The notes: generated by a model not told the origin, from the sequence alone. Shown: positions 1 through 5,840, counted from the stretch's first letter. The stretch is 9,291 bases of DNA from Sutterella sp. (GCA_003543795.1 DNBE01000057.1:1-9291); one strand, 5' to 3'. A program made the numbers and translations.

Positions 1-133
1 GGAGATTGTCGCGGCAGGGACCGCCGACTCCCTTGACTCCCTTGAGAAACTCAAAAATCTCCTCGATTCGGGTGCCATTACCGAAGAGGAGTTTGAGGCG
101 AAAAAGAAGATTCTTTTAGATCGCCTTCGTTAA
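1..133 (+). CDS. C-terminal end of a SHOCT-domain protein (partial)
   Basis: The reading frame is open from base 2 to a TAA at 131-133 and gives 43 residues; the 5' part lies outside the window. The residues LEKLKNLLDSGAITEEEFEA followed by a Lys-rich tail match the SHOCT (short C-terminal) domain, a roughly 30-residue two-helix module at the C-terminus of many bacterial membrane or uncharacterised proteins. The domain is thought to mediate oligomerisation or protein contacts, but its role is poorly defined. Nothing of the main domain can be seen, so the function of the whole protein cannot be stated. The gene converges on dksA and is followed directly by a strong hairpin terminator. Confidence 0.8.
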   Translation, partial: EIVAAGTADSLDSLEKLKNLLDSGAITEEEFEAKKKILLDRLR

Positions 134-135
134 AG

Positions 136-170
136 AAAAACGGGAAGCTCACGAAGCTTCCCGTTTTTTT
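136..170. terminator. Bidirectional Rho-independent terminator
   Basis: A perfect 10 bp stem (140-149 with 155-164, ACGGGAAGCT / AGCTTCCCGT) has a 5-base loop. It is flanked by an A-run on the left and T7 (164-170) on the right, so it can terminate in both directions. It lies 6 bases after the SHOCT gene stop and serves that gene. Read on the minus strand it is a second terminator behind dksA. Confidence 0.9.
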
Positions 171-179
171 ATCGCTTTT

Positions 180-199
180 AAAAACCCGCGCGGGTTTTT
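180..199. terminator. Palindromic terminator of dksA, overlapping its stop codon
   Basis: Bases 180-199 form a perfect 20 bp palindrome, AAAAACCCGC followed by its reverse complement, giving a GC-rich core with A and T runs on its two sides. The dksA stop codon (198-200, read TAA on the minus strand) overlaps one arm. This is therefore the first terminator for dksA; the 136-170 hairpin follows as a backup. Confidence 0.75.
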
Positions 200-620
200 A
201 GTCGCCGTACATCTTTTGGCGAATTTCGCGGCGCAATTGCGCTTCAAGCGATAGCGTTGCCGTCGGTCTGGCCATCAATCGCGCCACACCGATCGGTTCG
301 CCCGTTTCTTCGCAATAGCCGTACTCGCCGTTTTCGATACGAACGAGCGCCGCTTGGACTTTTTTGAGTAATTTACGTTCGCGATCGCGTGTACGAAGCT
401 CGAGCGCGTGTTCTTCCTCGACGGTGGCGCGATCGAGCGGGTCGGAAATGACGTTATTCTCGCGCAGATGCTGAGAAGTTTCCCCGGCGTTGCCGTGGAG
501 TTCCGCTTCCATTTTCTTGAGACGATCTTTGAAGAAGGCAAGCTGCCTGTCATTCATATAGTCGTCGGCCGGCATGGCAAGAATTTCATCTTCGGTAAGC
601 AGTTTTCTGCGAGTAGCCAT
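198..620 (-). CDS. dksA: RNA polymerase-binding transcription factor DksA, zinc-ligand-poor form
   Basis: The 140-residue protein matches DksA, which enters the RNA polymerase secondary channel and acts with ppGpp to repress rRNA promoters and activate amino-acid promoters. The coiled-coil tip motif DPLDRA is at residues 60-65, followed by the conserved EEEHALELRTRDRERKLLKK helix. The C-terminal finger has GYCEETGEPIG (101-111) and ATLSLEAQ (121-128). Compared with the four-cysteine finger of E. coli DksA, the ligand positions read C103, T106, S124 and A127, so zinc should not be bound in the usual way. From memory, this Cys-poor finger is normal in Burkholderiales, and Pseudomonas DksA2 is a similar zinc-independent form. 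The ATG at 618-620 has only a weak Shine-Dalgarno. The gene is last in the minus-strand series and is separated from the COG0523 GTPase gene by 116 bp. Confidence 0.95.
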   Translation of the reverse strand: MATRRKLLTEDEILAMPADDYMNDRQLAFFKDRLKKMEAELHGNAGETSQHLRENNVISDPLDRATVEEEHALELRTRDRERKLLKKVQAALVRIENGEYGYCEETGEPIGVARLMARPTATLSLEAQLRREIRQKMYGD

Positions 621-657
621 AGTAATCTTTCGAAAACAAAAAAATCGTTATTCGGCG

Positions 658-689
658 AAGGTGACTTTATACATAATTTCAATCACCTT
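658..689. repeat. Inverted repeat upstream of dksA, operator-like
   Basis: Perfect 7 bp arms AAGGTGA (658-664) and TCACCTT (683-689) flank an 18-base AT-rich spacer. On the minus strand the spacer contains TATAAA (666-671), the best -10-like hexamer in the dksA upstream gap. A dyad covering a -10 box is a typical operator position. It does not match the Fur or Zur consensus that I know. No regulator can be assigned. Confidence 0.35.
666..671 (-). promoter_or_regulatory. Possible -10 box for dksA
   Basis: Read on the minus strand this is TATAAA, 45 bases before the dksA ATG. The upstream hexamers at 16-18 bp spacing match TTGACA poorly, so an activated or weak promoter is implied. It is the only reasonable candidate in the 116 bp gap, and no terminator is visible after the GTPase gene, so read-through from the operon is also possible. 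Confidence 0.3.
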
Positions 690-736
690 TACCACTATGC
701 CAAACGCTTTTTGTCATTTTTTGCATAAGAAGCGGT

Positions 737-1747
737 TTAAACCTCTTTTTCGTCAAAAAGACACATATCTAACCCCGTTATGATCGCTTCTTTGGGTAAA
801 TTGCGTCCGATAAAGACCATCTTGGAAGCAGGTTTTTCATCACCCCAGGGTCCGGCGAGATCTGCCCCGCAAAGCATATGCACGCCTTGAAGAATCATTT
901 TGCGGTCGGTCCCTTTCATATAAAGGACGCCTTTGTAGCGAAGTAAATCGGGGCCGTAAGTCGCGGCAATCATCCCCCAGAAGCGCTCGAGCTTAAAGGG
1001 ATCGAAAGGAATATCGCTTTCGTAGATGAAACTACCGATTTCGTCACCGTGGTGGTGATGGTGCCCGGTCTCCGTTAAAAAGTCGGGATCGATATCGAGT
1101 ACGTCGCTGATATTAAAGCCGCCGATATCGAGAACGTCGCGAACATCCACTTCACCCATATGCGCTTTTTGAATCGGCGCTCTCGGATTCATCGCGCGAA
1201 GACGCGCTTTGAGCGCGTCAAACTCGTCTTCTGTCACCAAGTCCGATTTTGTGACATAGATACGATCGGCAAACCCGACTTGGGCCTGCGCCTCGGCTTC
1301 TTTATCTAAGGCGTCGTTTCCGTTTTTCGCGTCAACGAGCGTAATGACGGCATCAAGCCGATAAAAGCTCGCGACGGCGTCATCCATAAAGAAGGTTTGC
1401 GCGACGGGCCCGGGGTTTGCCACGCCCGTCGTTTCGATGATGACGCGCTCGAAGTCGAGTTCGCCCCTATCGCGGCGATGCTTTAAGTCGGTAAGCGCTT
1501 TCGAGAGGTCGCCTCGAATCGTGCAGCAGATGCATCCGTTACTCATCGAAACGATGCGCTCTTTATCCGTTTGGACGAGTAAGGTGCTATCGACATCTTC
1601 TTCACCGAACTCGTTTTCGATGACGGCAATCTTTCGGCCGTGTTCTTCGCGAAGAATACGATTTAAAAGCGTCGTCTTTCCCGCTCCGAGAAAGCCCGTT
1701 AGGATCGTAACGGGTACAAGTTCCATTTCAGGAAATGCTTCGTCCAT
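737..1747 (-). CDS. COG0523 (CobW/YjiA-type) G3E-family GTPase, putative metal chaperone
   Basis: This is a G3E P-loop GTPase of the COG0523 family, whose members insert or deliver metals (zinc, cobalt) to client proteins. Counting from the ATG at 1747, the 336-residue protein has Walker A GFLGAGKT (18-25), ENEFGE (44-49), the metal-binding CxCC motif GCICC (71-75), ETTG (105-108), the guanine-recognition motif TKSD (166-169) in the NKxD position, and a run of five histidines (229-233) before the C-terminal CobW domain. An in-frame TTG at 1765 would add six residues. The ATG is preferred because GAGG (1754-1757) sits six bases before it, whereas the TTG has no ribosome site. The gene follows the methyltransferase gene by 18 bp and so is probably cotranscribed. 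Its neighbour dksA codes for a zinc-ligand-poor DksA, which suggests, but does not prove, a role in zinc homeostasis. The exact metal and client are unknown. Confidence 0.9.
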   Translation of the reverse strand: MDEAFPEMELVPVTILTGFLGAGKTTLLNRILREEHGRKIAVIENEFGEEDVDSTLLVQTDKERIVSMSNGCICCTIRGDLSKALTDLKHRRDRGELDFERVIIETTGVANPGPVAQTFFMDDAVASFYRLDAVITLVDAKNGNDALDKEAEAQAQVGFADRIYVTKSDLVTEDEFDALKARLRAMNPRAPIQKAHMGEVDVRDVLDIGGFNISDVLDIDPDFLTETGHHHHHGDEIGSFIYESDIPFDPFKLERFWGMIAATYGPDLLRYKGVLYMKGTDRKMILQGVHMLCGADLAGPWGDEKPASKMVFIGRNLPKEAIITGLDMCLFDEKEV

Positions 1748-1751
1748 TTTT

Positions 1752-1757
1752 ATCCTC
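1752..1757 (-). promoter_or_regulatory. Ribosome binding site deciding the GTPase start
   Basis: Read on the minus strand this is GAGGAT, followed by AAAA and the ATG at 1747. It lies inside the six-codon extension that the upstream TTG (1763-1765) would add, which argues against that longer start. Confidence 0.7.
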
Positions 1758-1765
1758 ACTGTCAA

Positions 1766-2965
1766 TTACTGAACCGTTAGGCAAAGGCCTTTTAAGTACT
1801 CGCTTTCCGGACACGTCATCAAAAGCGGGTGATCACTTCCGGCGCCTAACCGCGCGCTCATCCATACATCTCGCCCCGAGTCGATAACGGCTCCCGCGAC
1901 GATTTTTTGAAAGAGCGCGACGTCGATTGCGCCCGAACAAGAAAAGGTCAGAAGGGTTCCGCCCGGATTAAGGAGGGCAAGCGCTTTTAAATTAATTTCT
2001 TTATAAGCTCTGGCCGCGCGCTCGACTTGATGGTGGCTTGATGCAAATTTCGGCGGGTCAAGCACGATAATATCGAACTTCTCGCCTTCGGCTTTCGCGC
2101 GCTTTAAGTAAGCGAAAACATCGTCTTCGACAAAAACCGCTTTGTCTTGCATCGCGTTTCGCGTCGCGTTTTGTTGGGCATTCGTTAAGGCTTCGGCAGA
2201 AGAGTCGACGCCGATCACTTCGGTCGCGCCCCCTTTAATGAGCGCAAGCGAAAACCCGCCCGTGTAGCAAAAGCAATTTAAAGCCCTCGGCGCGCGACCT
2301 GTATTCGCCACAAAAGCCTCGGCAACGCCTCGGGCAAAAAAGCGACTTTCTCTTTGGTCGATATAAAAGCCCGTTTTGTGTCCTTTGCGAACGTCGATTC
2401 CGTAGGCGATGTCGTTTTCGACGATTTCAATCTTCTCGGGAGGCTCTTCTCCCCACAAAACACCCGTGCGACTTTCAAGACCTTCGCGAGTCCGAGCCGC
2501 GGCGTCCGACCTTTCATAGATACCTTGAATTCCGGGTGTTTGAGATAAAGCCTCGATGACCGCGGGTTTAAACCGCTCGATACCGCAAGATAAAAACTGC
2601 GCGACATAAAAGTCGCCGTAGCGATCGACGATAAGACCGGGAAGGCCGTCCGCTTCGCCGAAAATAACGCGCACGGCACTGGTTTTTTTAAAAAGCGCCT
2701 CGCGCGCGAGAAGCGCGTTTTTGACGCGCGCTTTGATAAAAGCGGCATCGATTTCCGTCGGCTCGAAAGCCCAGCATCGCGCTCGAATGCCCGAGGCAGG
2801 CGCGTAAGCGGCAAGCGCGAGAAAACGTCCTCCGGCGTCCACCACTCGAACCGTTTCTCCGACTTCGGGCTTTCCGTCAACACTCCCGACAGCCGAGTCA
2901 TAGACCCACGGATGACGCCTTAAAAGCGATCTTTCTTTGCCTTTTTTTAAAACGACATCTCGCAT
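1766..2965 (-). CDS. rlmI: RlmI-like class I SAM-dependent 23S rRNA (cytosine-5) methyltransferase
   Basis: The 399-residue protein matches the length (396) and architecture of E. coli RlmI, which methylates C1962 of 23S rRNA. An N-terminal PUA domain (about 1-75, starting LKKGKERSLLRRHPWVYDSA) is followed by a central domain and a Rossmann methyltransferase domain. The latter includes HKTGFYIDQRESR (196-208), SAM motif I LNCFCYTGGF (229-238), GVDSS (252-256) for the ribose, DPPKFA (303-308), and SCS (342-344), where the catalytic cysteine is expected. DHP (378-380) closes the active-site region. The start is an ATG with GGAG (2972-2975) six bases upstream, lying within the end of dapF; only 3 bp separate the genes, so translation is probably coupled. 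RlmI could be confused with RlmK/RlmL or other COG1092 members, but the single PUA-plus-methyltransferase layout favours RlmI. Confidence 0.88.
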   Translation of the reverse strand: MRDVVLKKGKERSLLRRHPWVYDSAVGSVDGKPEVGETVRVVDAGGRFLALAAYAPASGIRARCWAFEPTEIDAAFIKARVKNALLAREALFKKTSAVRVIFGEADGLPGLIVDRYGDFYVAQFLSCGIERFKPAVIEALSQTPGIQGIYERSDAAARTREGLESRTGVLWGEEPPEKIEIVENDIAYGIDVRKGHKTGFYIDQRESRFFARGVAEAFVANTGRAPRALNCFCYTGGFSLALIKGGATEVIGVDSSAEALTNAQQNATRNAMQDKAVFVEDDVFAYLKRAKAEGEKFDIIVLDPPKFASSHHQVERAARAYKEINLKALALLNPGGTLLTFSCSGAIDVALFQKIVAGAVIDSGRDVWMSARLGAGSDHPLLMTCPESEYLKGLCLTVQ

Positions 2966-2968
2966 GCG

Positions 2969-3805
2969 CTACTCCGTCGAGCCGTTAAAGACGAATCCCG
3001 CGGGACCCGTCAGATAAAGATTTTGTCCGAGCGCGTAGTCTACTCGTAATTCGCCGCCTCGCGTTTGTACCGTCACGGGGGAGGTCACTTCTAAATGGGT
3101 CACGGCAAAAGCGGCGGCAGCCGAACTGCCGGTGCCGCAAGCCAAGGTCTCGCCCGCGCCGCGCTCGAAAACGCGCACTTTAACGGTATCGGCACTCGTC
3201 TTTTGGACAAAAACGATATTGGCGCCCGCGGCAAAAACGGCGTGCGTCGATAGAGCGCGTCCGACAGTTTCGACAAATGCCGTATCAAGCGCTTGTGTCA
3301 CGATAACCGCGCAAGGGTTTCCCATGCTGACCGGGCAAAACGAAATCAGGCGACAGGCAACGGTCAATTCGTAAAAGGGCGCTTTATCAATCAGCCCTTG
3401 GGTATCAAGGCGCATCGCGACGGCTTCGGGGTTTCCGACAACGGGCGCCCCCATATCGACCTTCACGCGGCCGTCAGGCAGGACGTCCGCGACAATCACG
3501 CGCGTGACGGTTTTTAAGCGAATTTTGGGGCTTGTCGTAAATCCGCGGTCAAATAAAAACCGCGCGACGCAACGCGCGCCGTTGCCACACTGTTCGGCTT
3601 CGGAGCCGTCGGCATTAAAAATTCGGTAGGTAAAGTCGTGATCTGCGCCGATTGCGGGACCGAGCAGCAACACCTGGTCGGCGCCGATGCCGTAGTGGCG
3701 ATCTGCGATTTCTTGAATGGTTTCGGGTTCGGGAGCGAAGCGTTGCGTCATCGTTTCAATGATGACGAAATCATTCCCAAGCCCTTGCATCTTGGTAAAA
3801 AACAT
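2969..3805 (-). CDS. dapF: Diaminopimelate epimerase
   Basis: DapF interconverts LL- and meso-diaminopimelate for lysine and peptidoglycan synthesis. The 278-residue protein begins MFFTKMQGLGNDFV, the usual family N-terminus. The two catalytic cysteines are in EQCGNGARC (C73) and ERGAGETLACGTGSS (C223). Conserved GIGADQ and FNADGSEAEQ are present. One oddity is that the conserved SMGNPH segment reads SMGNPC here, with Cys at residue 165 in place of His (codon TGC). An in-frame TTG at 3814 would add three residues. The ATG at 3805 is chosen because AAAGG (3816-3820) lies ten bases upstream of it but only one base from the TTG, and because it places the first catalytic Cys at the customary position 73. 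The gene follows the acyltransferase gene by 17 bp in the same operon. Confidence 0.95.
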   Translation of the reverse strand: MFFTKMQGLGNDFVIIETMTQRFAPEPETIQEIADRHYGIGADQVLLLGPAIGADHDFTYRIFNADGSEAEQCGNGARCVARFLFDRGFTTSPKIRLKTVTRVIVADVLPDGRVKVDMGAPVVGNPEAVAMRLDTQGLIDKAPFYELTVACRLISFCPVSMGNPCAVIVTQALDTAFVETVGRALSTHAVFAAGANIVFVQKTSADTVKVRVFERGAGETLACGTGSSAAAAFAVTHLEVTSPVTVQTRGGELRVDYALGQNLYLTGPAGFVFNGSTE

Positions 3806-3822
3806 AGTGATCAAGCCTTTCG

Positions 3823-4755
3823 TTAGCGACGATAGACGCTTTCTTCGCCCTCGGGGCGATGTTTAAAGCGTCTGTGTAACCACATGTACTGCTCGGGAAA
3901 ACGCAAAATCCAACGCTCGAGTTCTCGCGTAATGCGCTCGGTATCGGCCACGGGATCTTCCGTCGGGAAATCCGACCCGAGATCTCTGATGTGCAGATAG
4001 TAGCCGTCTTCGGTCATCTCGACCGCGCCGAAAAATACTTTAGCCCGCGAGATCTTAGCTAGGCGGCTAGCCGTCGTAATCGTTGCCGCGGGAACGCCGA
4101 AAAAGTTGATAAAGGTACCGTTTTTCGTGCCGTAATCCATGTCGGGTAAATAGCAAAACGGATGGCCTTCGCGCATCGAGCGAATGATTTTACGAATGTC
4201 GTGACCCGAGCCGTCCGCGTTTTTGCGAACGAGAACGCTACCCTTAAAACGCATCCGTCCGTCATAGACGGCTTTATCCCAAACGGCGTTACTTTGTTCT
4301 TGGTAAAGATAAATGGCGGACTTAAAAGTCGAAATGTAAATCCCCGCGGCATCAAGCCCCGCGAAATGTCCCGTAATGATTAAAAGCGGTTGATTGCTCG
4401 TGTCTTCGAGCGCTTGACGAAGAGCGTCGTCGACTTTCACGACACTACGAATTTCTTGAGCCGAAGCGCGCCAGAAAAACCCGTGGTCGATCACCGCGCG
4501 AGCAAGACAGCGGTAACAGTCGCGAGCGAGCGCTTTGCGCTCGGCTTCCGTTTTATCGGGAAAACACAACCGAAGGTTCGTGAGCGTCACGTGCCTTCTT
4601 GCGGGCACAAGCCACCACAAAAGCCAGGCCAAAAAACGGGCAACCGCTTTTTTGGCCCACTGAGGCCAACGGTAGGTGCTCATTAAGAGCGCCACCCAAA
4701 TTCTCGAGAAAAATTGGAGAAATCCCGTCACGGCCTTTTGACTCCCCTCGGACAT
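3823..4755 (-). CDS. LpxL/HtrB-family lipid A acyltransferase (downstream copy)
   Basis: This inner-membrane enzyme belongs to the LpxL/LpxM (lysophospholipid acyltransferase) family, which adds secondary acyl chains to Kdo2-lipid IVA. Evidence in the 310 residues: an N-terminal hydrophobic segment (about 36-51, rich in Trp, Leu and Ala) followed by NLRLCFPDKTEAER as in LpxL; the catalytic HX4D motif GHFAGLD (129-135); YLPDMDYG (202-209); and the C-terminal MWLHRRFKHRP, all family signatures. The ATG at 4755 overlaps the upstream gene by 28 bp and has only a weak ribosome site. An in-frame GTG at 4729-4731 overlaps the upstream TGA as GTGA and has GAGGGGAG (4742-4749) ten bases before it, so the true product may be 302 residues. 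Which acyl chain or position it serves cannot be told from sequence, so no specific lpxL or lpxM name is given. Confidence 0.9.
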   Translation of the reverse strand: MSEGSQKAVTGFLQFFSRIWVALLMSTYRWPQWAKKAVARFLAWLLWWLVPARRHVTLTNLRLCFPDKTEAERKALARDCYRCLARAVIDHGFFWRASAQEIRSVVKVDDALRQALEDTSNQPLLIITGHFAGLDAAGIYISTFKSAIYLYQEQSNAVWDKAVYDGRMRFKGSVLVRKNADGSGHDIRKIIRSMREGHPFCYLPDMDYGTKNGTFINFFGVPAATITTASRLAKISRAKVFFGAVEMTEDGYYLHIRDLGSDFPTEDPVADTERITRELERWILRFPEQYMWLHRRFKHRPEGEESVYRR

Positions 4756-5576
4756 TTATATCTATTGTAGGCCCAAAGATATTGTTCGGGCGCGAGGGCG
4801 ACGGCGGCTTCGATTTGAGCGTTAAGCGCTCGTGCGTCGGCTTGGGTGTCTCCCGTCGGAACGTAATCCCAAGCTTTGAGGTGAATATCCCAACCGCCTT
4901 CGACACGTTTGGCTACGGCCGTGACAATCGGCGCTTGGAATTGGTGCGCTAAATGGGTGGGAAGCGTCATCGTGTAAGCGTCTTTCCCGAAAAGCGGCGC
5001 CCATACGCCTTGACCGTTACTCGGGACTTGATCGGGGAGAATGCCCGCCCAATGGCCGTCTTTCATTAAACGGAGCATTTTGCGTAGCCCTTGTAAATCG
5101 GCCGTCACGGGCGCGATATGCTCGATTGCCCGCTCTTGGCCCGCGAGTTCTCGTAGCGCCTTTTTTCTCGGAAGCTTATACATAATCGCCATCACTTTAT
5201 CTCGGTTTTTCATAATGACGTGAGAAGCGACAATCGGCGCGACTTCAAACGTACCGATATGGGGTGTAATCAAAATAAGCGGAGCTTTCGACTTCACGTG
5301 CTCGAGTAAAACGTCCACATCGCCCGTAATTTTGCTCGCATTGACGATGACTTCGGGCTTTTGTTGCCAAACCCAAAGGCCCTCGACGGATTGAATGCCG
5401 GTTTCTTCGGCAACGCGCTTCGCGAATGTCGGTGTGTAAAGGCCAGCCAACTTTAAATTCTCGTCGATATATCGGCGCGTTCTGGCATCGAACCGGTAGA
5501 GCATCCGCCCGATGAAAGCGCCGAGTCTTCTCACAGAAGCCAAAGAAAGCGCGCCGAAGCACTTTAGTAAAAACAT
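4728..5576 (-). CDS. LpxL/HtrB-family lipid A acyltransferase (upstream copy)
   Basis: A second member of the same acyltransferase family, 282 residues, and first gene of the minus-strand operon. It has the HX4E catalytic motif PHIGTFE (105-111), with Glu rather than the Asp of its partner. It also has GILPDQVPSNGQGVW (178-192), a short form of the family PDQ motif, and the C-terminal YLWAYNRYKCPRG signature. The N-terminus is short: the hydrophobic helix is limited to about residues 1-27. The ATG at 5574-5576 has only AGG close by, inside a 12 bp palindrome. Tandem acyltransferase genes next to dapF and divergent from metK fit the layout I recall from Burkholderiales. The two proteins are clearly diverged rather than a recent duplication, so they likely use different acyl donors or positions on lipid A. 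Confidence 0.9.
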   Translation of the reverse strand: MFLLKCFGALSLASVRRLGAFIGRMLYRFDARTRRYIDENLKLAGLYTPTFAKRVAEETGIQSVEGLWVWQQKPEVIVNASKITGDVDVLLEHVKSKAPLILITPHIGTFEVAPIVASHVIMKNRDKVMAIMYKLPRKKALRELAGQERAIEHIAPVTADLQGLRKMLRLMKDGHWAGILPDQVPSNGQGVWAPLFGKDAYTMTLPTHLAHQFQAPIVTAVAKRVEGGWDIHLKAWDYVPTGDTQADARALNAQIEAAVALAPEQYLWAYNRYKCPRGVKRP

Positions 5577-5587
5577 AACCTAGGTTA
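5576..5587. repeat. 12 bp perfect palindrome at the acyltransferase start
   Basis: TAACCTAGGTTA is perfectly self-complementary and its first base is part of the ATG start codon of the minus-strand operon. It could be a small operator or a weak hairpin at the ribosome site, or chance. No known binding site is recognised. Confidence 0.3.
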
Positions 5588-5607
5588 CTTTTGCGTTGAA
5601 TCTAGAG

Positions 5608-5613
5608 ATTGTA
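5608..5613 (-). promoter_or_regulatory. Possible -10 box for the lpx-dapF-rlmI operon
   Basis: Read on the minus strand this is TACAAT (5 of 6 to TATAAT), 31 bases upstream of the first acyltransferase ATG. No good -35 hexamer is found at 16-18 bp. It is the best candidate on this strand of the divergent intergenic region. Confidence 0.3.
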
Positions 5614-5702
5614 GCATCGAGCCATCTAAACCCTTACGGTCGATTGCGGGCAGATTGTATTGATTCGTAAAACTTTTTCAGTTTAAGACAAGAATTTTCG
5701 AG

Positions 5703-5708
5703 TATGAT
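5703..5708 (+). promoter_or_regulatory. Possible -10 box for metK
   Basis: TATGAT matches the -10 consensus in 5 of 6 positions. Transcription would begin near 5715, about 12 bases before the P1 stem of the riboswitch-like element, which is a sensible position for a leader RNA. The -35 region has only weak matches (AT-rich, TTTAAG at 5682-5687). A second pair, TTGATT (5660-5665) and TTTAAG (5682-5687) with 16 bp spacing, is an alternative. Confidence 0.35.
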
Positions 5709-5727
5709 TGCACCTCAAATTTAAAAA

Positions 5728-5786
5728 CAGGCGCCGAGTTAACGACAACTTGCGGGGCGCCTGATAAAAAACAAATCCCGCTAAAG
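5728..5786 (+). promoter_or_regulatory. SAM-II-like riboswitch candidate in the metK leader
   Basis: The order of elements matches the SAM-II aptamer as I know it. P1 is an 8 bp stem, CAGGCGCC (5728-5735) with GGCGCCTG (5756-5763). The loop opens with GAGTTAAC (5736-5743; SAM-II usually GATTTaaC) and ends with TTGC (5750-5753). After P1 comes TGATAAA (5762-5768), then GCTAAA (5780-5785). The loop segment GCGG (5752-5755) can pair with CCGC (5778-5781), forming the H-type pseudoknot and leaving the U-U mismatch and U-A pair where SAM binds in SAM-II. Gene context, directly before SAM synthetase, fits. Deviations: G replaces the first of the three loop uridines, the joiner after P1 is longer than usual, and GCTAAA lies 55 bases upstream of the metK ribosome site, so the usual sequestration of the ribosome site by the pseudoknot is not evident. 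Could also be an unrelated hairpin. Confidence 0.6.
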
Positions 5787-5803
5787 CGTCAGCCGCTTGC
5801 TTT

Positions 5804-5818
5804 GCCGCCCGCGGTGGC
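5804..5818 (+). other. Hairpin before the metK ribosome binding site
   Basis: GCCGCC (5804-5809) can pair with GGTGGC (5813-5818) around a CGC loop, with one G-U pair. It lies 22 bases before the ribosome site. The overlapping GGCGCC (5816-5821) is the third copy of the self-complementary hexamer that also forms P1, so alternative pairings between leader segments are possible. A candidate expression platform, not proven. Confidence 0.35.
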
Positions 5819-5840
5819 GCCCATCCACTACCACGAACGC

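Noticed and set aside
658..689. The dksA dyad as a Zur or Fur box
   Set aside because: Arms AAGGTGA/TCACCTT with an 18-base spacer do not resemble the compact AT-rich Zur or Fur consensus that I know.
408..783. Open frames on the plus strand across dksA and its upstream gap
   Set aside because: They are antisense to a clear dksA gene, show no family similarity and have no ribosome sites.
1049..1062. The repeated GTGGTG/GATGGTG bases in the GTPase gene as a DNA repeat
   Set aside because: They are simply the codons of the five-histidine run read on the opposite strand.
1748..1765. A six-residue extension of the COG0523 GTPase from a TTG
   Set aside because: The ribosome site for the following ATG lies inside it, and the TTG has none of its own.
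5728..5763. Reading the metK leader hairpin as a terminator for an upstream gene
   Set aside because: There is no plus-strand gene upstream, and the bases after the stem are A-rich rather than a T-run.
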